From: Calothrix anomala FACHB-343
Lineage (GTDB): Bacteria; Cyanobacteriota; Cyanobacteriia; Cyanobacteriales; Nostocaceae
DNA: 64,000 nt
Direction of reading: 5' to 3'
Assembly (NCBI RefSeq): GCF_014696435.1
Contig: NZ_JACJQG010000051.1
Span: 1 to 64,000, forward strand
The notes beneath the pieces are model-generated. The model did not search any database. It had not been told where the DNA came from and saw only the letters and a program-made list of their open reading frames with translations. Shown piece by piece: positions 28,501 through 37,609 of this stretch. A program made the translations under genes and the position numbers. Within the stretch, counting starts at the first letter, position 1. Each line of letters opens with the position of its first letter.

Positions 28501-29400
28501 TTAATTTTCCGTTGATTTATGGTGATGAAACCTAATTCCTAAAAATATGTCGTAAACAAACTCAAAAAAATCTTTCTTTTGTAATAATCCTGAAGTTTGA
28601 TAACAGCCTTTTTCATCTAACAGAGGTTTCATCAAATGGTAGGTAGGCTGATAGTTATACCAGGGAATTGAAGGCCATAAATGATGAATTAGGTGATAAT
28701 TTTGTCCCAAAATTAGGATATTGAGAATGGGGTTAGGATAGACGCGAGCATTTTTCCAGCGATCGCGCTCGACAAAGGGACGATGGGGTAGATAATCAAA
28801 GAATAATCCCAATGCTATACCCACAATAAATGCTGGGATAAACCAGAAATTGAGAATGTAGCCTAAAAAGTGATACTGAACGGAAATATAAACAATTGTA
28901 ACGACTATTAAACGGCTGATAAACCATTCTAGTAGTTCGTAGTTACGCCACAGTCGCCTCTGAAAGAAAAATACTTCATGGTACAAAAACCTGACTGCAA
29001 TTAGCCACAACGGCCCGCCTGTGGAGACATAATGATCTGGATCGTCTTTGGGATGATTTACGTGAGCGTGATGTTGCAAATGAACTCGCGTAAATACTGG
29101 AAAAGCAAAAGCCAGGATCAGCGCACTACCATGCCCTAACATCGCGTTAATAATTTTATTGCGATGGGCAGCTTGATGACAGGCATCGTGAATTACTGTC
29201 CCCGAACAATGCAAAGCTAAGGTATTAATACTAAAGCATAGCCAGTGCGGCCATTGCCACAGCCAGTAACCAAAGTTAGATAAAACTAGCATGGTGACTG
29301 CGGTAAAAAATAGCAGCATTGTTGGGTTAAAATCACCTGGAGGCGCTAAAAATTCCTTAGGCGGGATTGTCAGTGGCTTCTTTGCCTCCGACGTGAGCAT
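28501..29400 (-). CDS. crtR: beta-carotene hydroxylase
   Basis: Membrane di-iron hydroxylase of the fatty-acid-desaturase superfamily that adds hydroxyl groups to beta-carotene (and related carotenoids) on the way to zeaxanthin and myxoxanthophylls. The 299 residues show three histidine boxes: HDACHQAAH (71-79), HLQHHAHVNHP (about 106-116) and NYHLIHHLWPSIPW (about 233-246), with hydrophobic helices between them. The sequence closely follows cyanobacterial CrtR. It is monocistronic, with a terminator downstream. Confidence 0.93.
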   Translation of the reverse strand: MLTSEAKKPLTIPPKEFLAPPGDFNPTMLLFFTAVTMLVLSNFGYWLWQWPHWLCFSINTLALHCSGTVIHDACHQAAHRNKIINAMLGHGSALILAFAFPVFTRVHLQHHAHVNHPKDDPDHYVSTGGPLWLIAVRFLYHEVFFFQRRLWRNYELLEWFISRLIVVTIVYISVQYHFLGYILNFWFIPAFIVGIALGLFFDYLPHRPFVERDRWKNARVYPNPILNILILGQNYHLIHHLWPSIPWYNYQPTYHLMKPLLDEKGCYQTSGLLQKKDFFEFVYDIFLGIRFHHHKSTEN

Positions 29401-29878
29401 TATGAACTCCTTACTCTCTCAAATATTACGAATATACGATAAATATTAGTAAATAATAAACTTTTATAAATTTTTGTATCGCAAATTGTCCTAACCACAT
29501 TGCCAATGGTGTCAATAAATCAAGCTATGATTGCCAACTAGACTTGAGTATTTGTGAGCAATTGGAGTTGAAAAATACCTGAGAATGGCAAAGTCAGGCG
29601 ATCGCCTCAGGCATTGATTGAACCAACTATGGTGTACGATAACAAGTCTATCCCACTGCTTTGTAGCCCTAATACAGCTTGGCGTCATGAATATACTATT
29701 CCATGACAGCGATTACAAGGGAAAATCCCTAGCCCCTAATCTCTAGTTTTATACCCTGCTGTACTAGCCTTTATTCCCCTTGTGCGCTGCTGTCATCTTG
29801 ATTGATATAGCAGTGACGGAAATAAAACTGCCCCTTAATTTACGATGGTTTCCTAGATAGATCCTAGAATCAGCCCCT
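29401..29878. other. divergent spacer crtR / pyk
   Basis: No gene seen in 478 bases. It must contain the promoters of crtR (minus) and pyk (plus); none is near consensus to my eye. It has one GCGATCGC near 29600 and a CCCTAGCCCCTAAT-type repeat fragment near 29729. A 73-residue open frame on the minus strand at 29764-29985 overlaps pyk and is judged spurious. Confidence 0.5.
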
Positions 29879-31645
29879 ATGCAATTAAGAGATTCTCTAC
29901 GCCGCACCAAAATTGTTGCTACTATTGGGCCTGCCACTAGCAGTCCAGAAATGCTCAAAGCGATTATTGAAGCGGGTGCAACCACACTCAGGTTAAACTT
30001 CTCCCACGGAAGTCATGACGACCATCAACGCAGTATCCGCTTAATTCGGCAAACCGCTTTTGAACTAAATCAGCCAGTGGCAATTCTCCAAGATTTGCAA
30101 GGGCCAAAAATTCGCTTGGGGCGGTTTGAAAATGGGTCTATAGTTTTAGCAAAAGGCGATCGCTTTACCTTGACCAATCGCCCAATTATCGGTACACAAG
30201 AAATTAGCTGTGTAACCTACGATTATCTAGCCGACGAAGTCCCCGTAGGTGCCAAAATTCTCCTCGATGATGGACGAGTAGAAATGGTAGTCGAGGAAAT
30301 TAACCGCGATAAAGGCGATTTGCATTGTCGCGTTACCGTAGCTGGTAAACTTTCTAACAATAAAGGCGTTAACTTCCCCGGAGTTTACCTTTCGATCAAA
30401 GCCATGACCGACAAAGACCGCGAGGATCTAATGTTTGGTCTCGATCAGGGTGTAGATTGGGTAGCGCTGTCCTTTGTGCGCAATCCCCAGGACATCATGG
30501 AAATTAAAGAATTGATTTCCAGCACCGGGAAGAATGTACCGGTAGTTGCCAAAATCGAAAAACACGAAGCCATTGAGCAAATGGAAGCCGTTTTAGCTTT
30601 GTGTGATGGCGTCATGGTAGCTAGAGGCGATTTAGGGGTGGAACTGCCAGCCGAAGACGTACCAGTACTGCAAAAGCGGCTAATTGCTACAGCCAATCGT
30701 TTAGGGATTCCCATCATCACCGCCACGCAAATGCTAGACAGCATGGTGAGTAATCCTCGTCCCACTCGCGCCGAAGTATCCGATGTAGCAAACGCGATTT
30801 TGGATGGTACAGATGCAGTCATGCTTTCCAATGAAACTGCCGTAGGTAGTTACCCAGTGGAAGCGGTAGCAACTATGGCTAGGATTGCCGAGCGCATCGA
30901 ACAGGAAGAACGACAAAACGCTAATCGTTTGTTGAGAGATACCAGACGTTCCATTCCCAACGCCATTAGCCAAGCTGTGGGACAAATTGCCGAACAGTTG
31001 GGTGCAGCAGCCATTATGACCTTAACCCAAACTGGTGCAACCGCCCGAAACGTCTCTAAATTCCGTCCCCAGACACCAATTTTGGCAATTACACCCCATG
31101 TAAATGTGGCGCGACAGTTGCAAATGGTGTGGGGAGTCAAGCCGCTATTAGTTTTAGAATTACCCTCAACTGGTCAAACTTTCCAAGCTGCAATTAATGT
31201 GGCTCAAGAAAATAAACTCTTAACAGAAGGCGATTTGGTGGTGATGACAGCTGGTACACTCCAAGGGGTTTCCGGCTCAACCGATTTAATTAAAGTGGAA
31301 GTAGTGACGGCAATTCTCGGTCAGGGAATTGGACTAGGACAAGGCTGTGTTAGCGGTCGTGCTAGAGTCGCTCATAAAGGTCTGGATGTGAGTAACTTTA
31401 ATCCTGGAGATATTTTAGTTGCTTCTCGCACCACTGCCGATTTTGTTGAAGCAATTCGCAAAGCATCGGGAATTATTACAGAAGACGAAAGCCTAACCAG
31501 TCATGCAGCTATCATTGGCTTGCGTCTTGGCGTACCAGTAATTGTAGGTGTCAAAGAAGCAACAAAAGTCATTAGAGATGGAGCAATTTTAACTTTGGAT
31601 ATGCAACGGGGTTTAATTTACTCTGGTGCTGTGGGAACACCTTAG
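29879..31645 (+). CDS. pyk: pyruvate kinase with C-terminal PEP-utilising domain
   Basis: Catalyses phosphoenolpyruvate + ADP to pyruvate + ATP, last step of glycolysis. 588 residues: barrel domain with RTKIVATIGPATSS at the N-terminus, MVARGDLGVELP and ITATQMLDSMVSNPRPTRAE (about 255-300), and a C-terminal extension (from about 480) with the phosphohistidine-domain motif ITEDESLTSHAAIIG seen in PPDK and PEP synthase. Such long forms are usual in cyanobacteria and many Firmicutes. The start ATG follows directly after a short AT spacer. A hairpin follows 75 bases after the stop. Confidence 0.95.
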   Translation: MQLRDSLRRTKIVATIGPATSSPEMLKAIIEAGATTLRLNFSHGSHDDHQRSIRLIRQTAFELNQPVAILQDLQGPKIRLGRFENGSIVLAKGDRFTLTNRPIIGTQEISCVTYDYLADEVPVGAKILLDDGRVEMVVEEINRDKGDLHCRVTVAGKLSNNKGVNFPGVYLSIKAMTDKDREDLMFGLDQGVDWVALSFVRNPQDIMEIKELISSTGKNVPVVAKIEKHEAIEQMEAVLALCDGVMVARGDLGVELPAEDVPVLQKRLIATANRLGIPIITATQMLDSMVSNPRPTRAEVSDVANAILDGTDAVMLSNETAVGSYPVEAVATMARIAERIEQEERQNANRLLRDTRRSIPNAISQAVGQIAEQLGAAAIMTLTQTGATARNVSKFRPQTPILAITPHVNVARQLQMVWGVKPLLVLELPSTGQTFQAAINVAQENKLLTEGDLVVMTAGTLQGVSGSTDLIKVEVVTAILGQGIGLGQGCVSGRARVAHKGLDVSNFNPGDILVASRTTADFVEAIRKASGIITEDESLTSHAAIIGLRLGVPVIVGVKEATKVIRDGAILTLDMQRGLIYSGAVGTP

Positions 31646-31736
31646 AAAATTCAAAATTCAAAATTCAAAATTCAAAATTATTTTTTGGGTTTTGAATTCT
31701 TGGTGAATAGTTAAGTAGTGGGAGCATCTTGCTCCC
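31646..31736 (+). terminator. heptamer repeat and hairpin after pyk
   Basis: AAAATTC is repeated about five times (31646-31680), followed by GGGAGCA-TCT-TGCTCCC (31720-31736), a perfect 7-bp stem with a 3-base loop. The hairpin is the likely 3' end of the pyk transcript, although no T run follows directly. Confidence 0.5.
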
Positions 31737-31874
31737 TAATCTTCGTAGCGGACTAGAGAGCCATCACTACTCCAGGTTTCAAAATGGACGAAGTTTAACT
31801 GAAGCGAAAGTGAAAACTCCATCTTCATCGTCGGATTTACTAGATAACTGTTCTAGATTGTGCAAAAATTACGT

Positions 31875-32342
31875 TTATAGGCTGATATCTCTCCAGAGTT
31901 TTGCCTCGGTAAAGCGGCTTAAATGTTTCACGTTAGTAGTAGCGATCGCAACATAACGACCAGGAAATTCTTCTGTTAACATTTGCCAGTGGCTACAAAT
32001 AATTATATCCACATCAAGACTTTTGTCATCTGCTATAGGAATACCTTGACTACGCGCAGTAGCCCAAAGTACAGATGCTTTTTTCAGTAATTCTGAAGTT
32101 ATGGGTAAGAAATTTATAATTTCTCGAAGTTTGTCTAAGTTCTCAATAACAGGAAGTTGAGGTTGCTTTTGGTATGTTAAAATCAAACTTCTTCTAATCT
32201 CATAATCACACAATTCAGAAGAACAAACATTAATTCCACGAGAAAGTAACTTGTAAAGCCATTCTTCACAATCACTGACTTCACCAGTTTTATATGGGTT
32301 AGCGAGAATCCCTAGCACGCCTGAATCGATAAAAACTATCAT
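31875..32342 (-). CDS. PIN-domain protein, probable VapC-like toxin
   Basis: A 155-residue PIN-fold protein. It begins MIVFIDSGVLGILANP with the first acidic residue (D6), has E/D residues in the middle (CDYEIRRSL, DKSLDVDIIIC) and ends in the typical VAIATTNVKHLSRF strand. Such proteins are RNases, most often toxins of type II toxin-antitoxin pairs. The upstream gene overlaps it by four bases, as antitoxin genes do. It sits between pyk and the glycan cluster. Confidence 0.78.
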   Translation of the reverse strand: MIVFIDSGVLGILANPYKTGEVSDCEEWLYKLLSRGINVCSSELCDYEIRRSLILTYQKQPQLPVIENLDKLREIINFLPITSELLKKASVLWATARSQGIPIADDKSLDVDIIICSHWQMLTEEFPGRYVAIATTNVKHLSRFTEAKLWRDISL

Positions 32343-32734
32343 GATTCTGAATATAATTTTTGTCCGGGAAGTCTTTGCGCATCAACAATTTTTTTAAATC
32401 GTTCAAATAATTCTTGTCGCTGTAATGATTCAGTATCAGACATATTTTTATGTTCTTCCATAAGTTTAGCTAACAGTTCCATAGGGCGTTGATTTTTCCG
32501 AATTTGTTCTTCTTTATCCCATCCTGATTGATGATTGCTAACTGTATTGTCTTTATCTAGTTGCAACAGTTTTTTTACAGCCTGAGCATCCAAGAATTCT
32601 AAATCAATAGGATGGGGATATCCTTCTAAAATCAATTGATAACTACTATCGCCATTATTGCTAACTGGAAGCAGTGCAATAAAACGAGTAATATTCAAGA
32701 TTTTGCCACTAGGTAGTTCGATTGATGTAGTCAT
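32339..32734 (-). CDS. probable antitoxin partner of the PIN protein
   Basis: A 131-residue protein with no family I can name with certainty. The first 50 residues look like a small beta domain (IELPSGKILNITRFIALLP), and the rest is highly charged helix (KEEQIRKNQRPMELLAKLMEEH, SLQRQELFERFKKIVDAQ). Its stop overlaps the PIN gene start by four bases, giving the antitoxin-toxin arrangement. It is larger than a typical VapB, so the label is by context only. Confidence 0.6.
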   Translation of the reverse strand: MTTSIELPSGKILNITRFIALLPVSNNGDSSYQLILEGYPHPIDLEFLDAQAVKKLLQLDKDNTVSNHQSGWDKEEQIRKNQRPMELLAKLMEEHKNMSDTESLQRQELFERFKKIVDAQRLPGQKLYSES

Positions 32735-32794
32735 TTAGCAGATTTGGAATATTTACAGATTAATTTTACCAAGTTCTCTATTCCTCATTTACGA

Positions 32795-33865
32795 CTACAA
32801 ATAGCGAGATAAGACTTCAGCAGTGGCTTTTCCGGTTTTTTCCCAGCTAAATTCCTTAGCTCTAGCGATTCCTTGAACCGAAAGACGCGATCGCAATCCT
32901 GAATCATTAGCCACAGCCTGCATAGCAGCAGTAATTTCCCCTGTATCATAGGGATTGATAAGAATCGCCGCATCGCCAGCTACCTCTGGAAGGGAAGAAA
33001 TATTAGAAGTAATTACAGGAGTACCACAAGCCATTGCTTCTAAAACAGGTAAACCGAAACCTTCCCAGAGACTCGGAAAAACGAGTGCGATCGCACTATT
33101 GATAATTTTTGGTAATTCGCTGTATGCAACATAGTCCAAAAATTTCACCTGATTAGCAATACCCAATTCCTCAGCTTGTGCTTGTAAAGTAGGAGTATAA
33201 CGCTTATCCGATGGGCCAGCTAACCAAAGTTCGTAATTACTATTATTAGGTAAATTAGCAAATGCTGTAATTAAACGCGCCGGATTTTTGTGAGGATTAT
33301 GTCTTCCTAAATGAAGAAAATAGTTTTGCTTCGGTAAATTTAAATCAAAAAAATTATTGCTGTCATACGCCAACGGAATCGGCGTAATTTTATCTTCAGT
33401 AACCCCTAAAAAACTAATCAAATCTTGAGCCGTATTTAGTGAATTACATATTATATGCTCTGATTGTTGACTAACAGCAGCAATATAATAATTGCAATAA
33501 ATTCTTTGACTTAAGGAAAAGTATTGTGGGAACCTTAAAGCAATTAAATCATGAGCCGTAATAATATAAGAACAGTTAGAAAATAACGGAGCTTCAGGAA
33601 TAGGAGAAAATAAAAGTGTAGATTTAAGCCTTTGATAAACCTTTGGTAAATAAAATTGTGTCCAAAGCAAGCGTTTATAATGACCTTTTATACCAAACTC
33701 AGTAGTAATATTGCTAGGAGATTTATAGCATTTTACATCTGCAATCTCCATTGGACTTAATACATTTATCTCTAAATCTTTTAATGCTGGTAATAAATTA
33801 AGGCTGTAGCTTAACCAGCCAGTTGGTTGTGTTGGTGCAAACGATAAATTAGCTAGTATAGACAT
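32795..33865 (-). CDS. GT4-family glycosyltransferase
   Basis: A 356-residue retaining glycosyltransferase of GT-B fold (family GT4, GT1-type domain). The C-terminal half shows [15 protein letters not shown] near residue 195 and [20 protein letters not shown] near 262, with the E7E donor-sugar motif, followed by [21 protein letters not shown]. Probably adds a sugar to a lipid-linked surface glycan at the inner membrane. It is the last glycan gene of the minus-strand run, 18 bases after the next GT2 gene. Confidence 0.88.
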   Translation of the reverse strand: MSILANLSFAPTQPTGWLSYSLNLLPALKDLEINVLSPMEIADVKCYKSPSNITTEFGIKGHYKRLLWTQFYLPKVYQRLKSTLLFSPIPEAPLFSNCSYIITAHDLIALRFPQYFSLSQRIYCNYYIAAVSQQSEHIICNSLNTAQDLISFLGVTEDKITPIPLAYDSNNFFDLNLPKQNYFLHLGRHNPHKNPARLITAFANLPNNSNYELWLAGPSDKRYTPTLQAQAEELGIANQVKFLDYVAYSELPKIINSAIALVFPSLWEGFGLPVLEAMACGTPVITSNISSLPEVAGDAAILINPYDTGEITAAMQAVANDSGLRSRLSVQGIARAKEFSWEKTGKATAEVLSRYL

Positions 33866-33883
33866 AAAAATTAAACAGAAGCT

Positions 33884-34801
33884 TTACTGAGTTCCTGAAT
33901 TTGTAACAGTATGTTTCTTGAATTGAAATAACAACATAATAATTTTTAAACAATTAGGATTAGTTGTAGCAATATATTCTCTAAAAAATTTTGCAAAAAG
34001 ATACAACCGCAATAATATTTGTTCCCAAAGAGGGCGATGTTTTTGATAATAGTAAAGTTGGCTGCGTCTGTATTCAATAGACATAGCATTTGCAGACTTC
34101 TGCACTGAGTACCCTTTTAAATGAATTAAAGATACATGAGGCGTGTAGATTATTTTATATCCTTGATTTTGCGCTCTTTGGCATAAATCTGATTCTTCAA
34201 AATACATAAAGAAGTTTTCATCAAATCCACCTAAAGCATTAAATAGACTAGCACGAATAAAAAAAGCAGCACCCACCACAATATCTACTTCTTGGATTTC
34301 TTGGAATTTCTCCTCAAGTAATTTTAGATGCGCCGCATCTCTTGCAGCTTGATGCAGTCTACGCGATTGATATTCACCCTTAATTCCAATTGCTGGTGAA
34401 ACAGAAATTTGCAAACTTCCATCAGGATTTAGTAATTTTGTTCCAATAATTCCTACTTCTGGATGGCTATACATTACCTCAATTAAATGCGGTAAAACGT
34501 TACTTATAAGTATAGTATCAGTATTTAGTAAAAACAAAAATTCCCCAGTTGCTACTTTCACACCAGCGTTATTTCCTGCTCCAAAACCGCGATTTTCCGA
34601 TTGTCTAATTAAATGGACATGACGATATTTCTCTGCAACTAATTCTGCACTACCATCACTAGAAGCATTATCTACAAGGATAATTTCATAATTAGGTGTA
34701 TCAATAAATGTTTCTATAGAGTTTAAACAATCTGGTAAAACATCTATGCCATTATAATTAACTAAAATAATTGATACTAATATATGACTCTGCGCCATCA
34801 T
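33884..34801 (-). CDS. GT2-family glycosyltransferase, rhamnosyltransferase-like
   Basis: A 305-residue inverting GT-A enzyme. Motifs: VSIILVNYNGIDVLPDCLNS at the N-terminus, IILVDNASSDGSAELV, NRGFGAGNNAGVK, the DxD-type LLNTDT, and FMYFEESDLCQRAQNQGY near residue 205. The overall pattern matches WbbL-like rhamnosyltransferases, but donor and acceptor are not determinable. Part of the glycan cluster. Confidence 0.88.
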   Translation of the reverse strand: MMAQSHILVSIILVNYNGIDVLPDCLNSIETFIDTPNYEIILVDNASSDGSAELVAEKYRHVHLIRQSENRGFGAGNNAGVKVATGEFLFLLNTDTILISNVLPHLIEVMYSHPEVGIIGTKLLNPDGSLQISVSPAIGIKGEYQSRRLHQAARDAAHLKLLEEKFQEIQEVDIVVGAAFFIRASLFNALGGFDENFFMYFEESDLCQRAQNQGYKIIYTPHVSLIHLKGYSVQKSANAMSIEYRRSQLYYYQKHRPLWEQILLRLYLFAKFFREYIATTNPNCLKIIMLLFQFKKHTVTNSGTQ

Positions 34802-34895
34802 CTTTATATTACATACAATAATAATTTATAATCTCCAAAAAATACAAAATTAATTTTTACATCATTACAAAATGACAAAAAACTAATAATGCTTA

Positions 34896-35675
34896 TTATA
34901 AAATTTCACTGTTTCTAATAAATATTATTGACTTTTTTAGAAATAAAAATAATACTTTAAAAGAAACATAACTAATGTTTTTAATATATAATTTATGATG
35001 GTTTTTTAATAGTTGAATGTATGAGTATCTAGAATGTTCTTTCTTCATCAATGTTGCCATAGAACTAGAGCTTTTTCTATAAAAAAATAGAACTTTGGGA
35101 ATTCTGTATACATCTCTACCCAACTCAATGATAGACAACCAGAAATCGTGGTCTTCCCATCCATAAATCATCTTGGAGTTATATCCACTAGTACTTAACC
35201 AATCAGATTTTCTAAATAAGCCTGAGCAAAAAATTACATTCTTTATTAAGATATCTGGAAATCTATATTCAGGCAGTTCCCACTTACCAGTTTTCTCTCC
35301 AAAGAACTCTGCTTCACAATAAACTATTCCCAGGTTCTCATTAGATTCTAATAATTTAACGGCTTCTTCAATATATGTATTGCCAATCTTATCATCAGCA
35401 TCTAGTGGTAGTATATACTTGCCACGAGATACCTTTATGCCATGATTGCGAGCCGCAGCAAGACCTTGATTATTTGTGTTAATAACTAGAGTTTCTGGTT
35501 GGTTAAAATTCTTTAAAATTTTAATAGTTTCTGGATTTGTAGAGCCATCATTTATAATAATGATTTCAAAATTTTGGTAAGTTTGATTTAAAATAGATCC
35601 TACAGACTCATCAAGATATTGACCTTGGTTGTAGCAAGGAATAATGACTGAAACAGTGGGACTTTCCTGGCTCAT
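34896..35675 (-). CDS. GT2-family glycosyltransferase
   Basis: A 259-residue GT-A enzyme: VSVIIPCYNQGQYLDESVGS, IIIINDGSTNPETIKIL, GLAAARNHGIKVSRGKYILP and the DxD motif LDADDK, then GWEDHDFWLSI near residue 180. It is strongly AT-rich. It resembles the middle domain of the 1080-residue protein further upstream. It is followed after 94 bases by the next GT2 gene. Confidence 0.87.
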   Translation of the reverse strand: MSQESPTVSVIIPCYNQGQYLDESVGSILNQTYQNFEIIIINDGSTNPETIKILKNFNQPETLVINTNNQGLAAARNHGIKVSRGKYILPLDADDKIGNTYIEEAVKLLESNENLGIVYCEAEFFGEKTGKWELPEYRFPDILIKNVIFCSGLFRKSDWLSTSGYNSKMIYGWEDHDFWLSIIELGRDVYRIPKVLFFYRKSSSSMATLMKKEHSRYSYIQLLKNHHKLYIKNISYVSFKVLFLFLKKSIIFIRNSEIL

Positions 35676-36013
35676 AATTTTTTATAGCTTTTTAATTCCA
35701 GTTGTTTAATCTACTGAAAGAATGAATGCAATCTGTGGTTTGGCTAAGTTGCAATCATTATCAAAATCGTAAGTATCTCCGGCTCTAATGTGCTGGTATT
35801 TTCTTTCTCAAGAATAGCCAACCTCCTGAGATATTATATTACAGTAGATTGCAACTATGTGAGGTAGAGATTATCGTCAAGGCACAACAAAGTCGGTAAA
35901 GCCGTCGAATGAATTGGCTCACCTATCACTGGACTTTATTACCTAAAAAACTCTGTAATTAGCTCTATAATGCTATTGTTGCTGATTCTAGTAGCCATAT
36001 CAAAAATTTAAAG
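35676..36013. other. 338-bp gap inside the glycan cluster
   Basis: No intact gene. On the plus strand one frame reads RHNKVGKAVE, a stop, then IGSPITGLYYLKNSVIS and a hydrophobic run to about 36010, which might be the tail of a broken gene, but I cannot name it. On the minus strand CAGGAGG occurs near 35826 without a usable downstream frame. Confidence 0.35.
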
Positions 36014-36889
36014 TCAAAAATTTGAAGTATGGTTAATTGCTATTAGAGATTGAAATTTACTTATGTCAGCATAAATATTATTTATATTTAATTTATTTTT
36101 GTTGCTAATATTTTGGATTTCAATCACATCCATATTCAAGCCATTTTCTTGTAAAATTTTTTCTAGAATAATATCTAACCGTAATGATAAGCCACTACCA
36201 ACATTGTATACTTCTCCAGATATGCCATAATTTGTAATACTTTCATAATATTTTACTGCTTGTTGAATACTAATATAATCTCTATAGCTCCTTAAATCTC
36301 CTAACACAATTTTATCAATTAAACCTTTTTGGTAATCTTCAATTTGTTTATATATACGACCTATAAAAAGCTTTTCAGAGATACCTTTACCCATTAAATT
36401 AAAAGTACGAGCCATAACTATATCCAGCTTATGGACATGAAAATAAAAAAGCATCAAGTGGTTCTGATATACTTTAGTAAGCCCATAAATACTAATGGGA
36501 TTTAAGCATTGATTCTCATTGACTGGATTATCTTCTTCTTTAATCAATCCATATTCTGCAGAACTTCCTATCAGCAAGACTCTACAACATATTTTCGCTT
36601 TGAGAATTGCCTCAAGTATGTTTCTTGTAGAAATTACGTTATTTAAATAATCAGTATTATAATCGTTAGAAAAGCTTCCTGCTAAATGGTAAATCTGCGC
36701 TGGTTTAATTGTTTCAATTAACTTATAAACTGACTCTTCATCTGTTAAATCACAATTAAAATAATTAGGGTGAGATTCTGATGAATTACGATAATTACAA
36801 TAAACCTGAATTTCAGTATTTTTATTTAAGTGTTTAACTAGATGCCTTCCTGTAAAACCACTTGCTCCTGTAACTAATATTTTTATCAT
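36014..36889 (-). CDS. SDR-family sugar-nucleotide reductase/epimerase (RMD-like)
   Basis: A 291-residue extended short-chain dehydrogenase. It starts ILVTGASGFTGRHLVKHL (NAD(P)-binding GxxGxxG), has IYHLAGSFSNDY and the catalytic SAEYG...YGLTKVYQN (YxxxK) region near residues 110-140. It most resembles reductases of 4-keto-6-deoxy sugar nucleotides such as GDP-6-deoxy-4-keto-mannose reductase; an epimerase is possible. Its start overlaps the end of the nucleotidyltransferase gene by four bases, linking the two functions. Confidence 0.82.
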   Translation of the reverse strand: MIKILVTGASGFTGRHLVKHLNKNTEIQVYCNYRNSSESHPNYFNCDLTDEESVYKLIETIKPAQIYHLAGSFSNDYNTDYLNNVISTRNILEAILKAKICCRVLLIGSSAEYGLIKEEDNPVNENQCLNPISIYGLTKVYQNHLMLFYFHVHKLDIVMARTFNLMGKGISEKLFIGRIYKQIEDYQKGLIDKIVLGDLRSYRDYISIQQAVKYYESITNYGISGEVYNVGSGLSLRLDIILEKILQENGLNMDVIEIQNISNKNKLNINNIYADISKFQSLIAINHTSNF

Positions 36890-37596
36890 ATAAGTCCCAA
36901 TTTGTGCTTAAGTGCTGCATAATTTTCATTAGCATTGTCATAATCTTCTGGACGACCAATATCTAACCAATAGCCAAGAAATGGTTTAACTTCTATTTTC
37001 ATCTTATTTTTAATACCATCTATCATTAAATTATCAAAACCGTATGGTTCTCCCTTAGTTAATCTTTCTATAACTCTACGATTTAAACAATAAACTCCCA
37101 TACTTACATCGAAATTATATGTTGGCTTTTCTAAAAAGCTAACTATCATGTTTTGTTCATTGTATGTCAAGACTCCAAAATCAATTTTTGCTTCTCGCTT
37201 ATATGTTGATACAGTAACGTCATTATTTGCTTCCAAATGATAATTATAGAAATTGAGATAGTCTAAATCGCACAAAATGTCACCATTCATTACTAGAAAA
37301 TTCTCAGGGAGATCTTCAATCAGTGTTAAAGGCCCGATGGTGCTTAATGATTTCTCTTCCAAAGAATAATCAATTTTTACGTTCCACCGAGAGCCATCAC
37401 CAAAAAAAGCCATAATTAAATTAGCCAGATGGTTGACTGCTAAAGTGATATGATCGAAACCTGAGCGGGCGAGTTGAATAATGATAATTTCCAAAATTGG
37501 CATTTCTCCGCCAATAGGAACAAGTGGTTTAGGTAAAGTAACTGTATACGGTTTTAAACGAGTACCCTTACCACCTGCTAGTATTACAGCTCTCAT
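36886..37596 (-). CDS. sugar-1-phosphate nucleotidyltransferase
   Basis: A 236-residue enzyme that activates a sugar phosphate with an NTP. The N-terminus has the family signature MRAVILAGGKGTRLKPYT and LPKPLVPIGG; FLVMNGDILCD supplies the metal-binding Asp and FLEKPTYNFDVSMGVY the sugar-binding part. Its length lacks a C-terminal hexapeptide domain, so it is the short form, as in GDP-mannose or alpha-D-mannose-1-phosphate guanylyltransferase-like proteins. The nucleotide is not certain. Confidence 0.86.
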   Translation of the reverse strand: MRAVILAGGKGTRLKPYTVTLPKPLVPIGGEMPILEIIIIQLARSGFDHITLAVNHLANLIMAFFGDGSRWNVKIDYSLEEKSLSTIGPLTLIEDLPENFLVMNGDILCDLDYLNFYNYHLEANNDVTVSTYKREAKIDFGVLTYNEQNMIVSFLEKPTYNFDVSMGVYCLNRRVIERLTKGEPYGFDNLMIDGIKNKMKIEVKPFLGYWLDIGRPEDYDNANENYAALKHKLGLI

Positions 37597-37609
37597 GACC
37601 TTCTCCTGA

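Noticed and set aside
35676-36013. Possible broken gene reading RHNKVGKAVE and a hydrophobic tail
   Set aside because: Too short and interrupted by a stop; no family could be named, so it is left as a gap.
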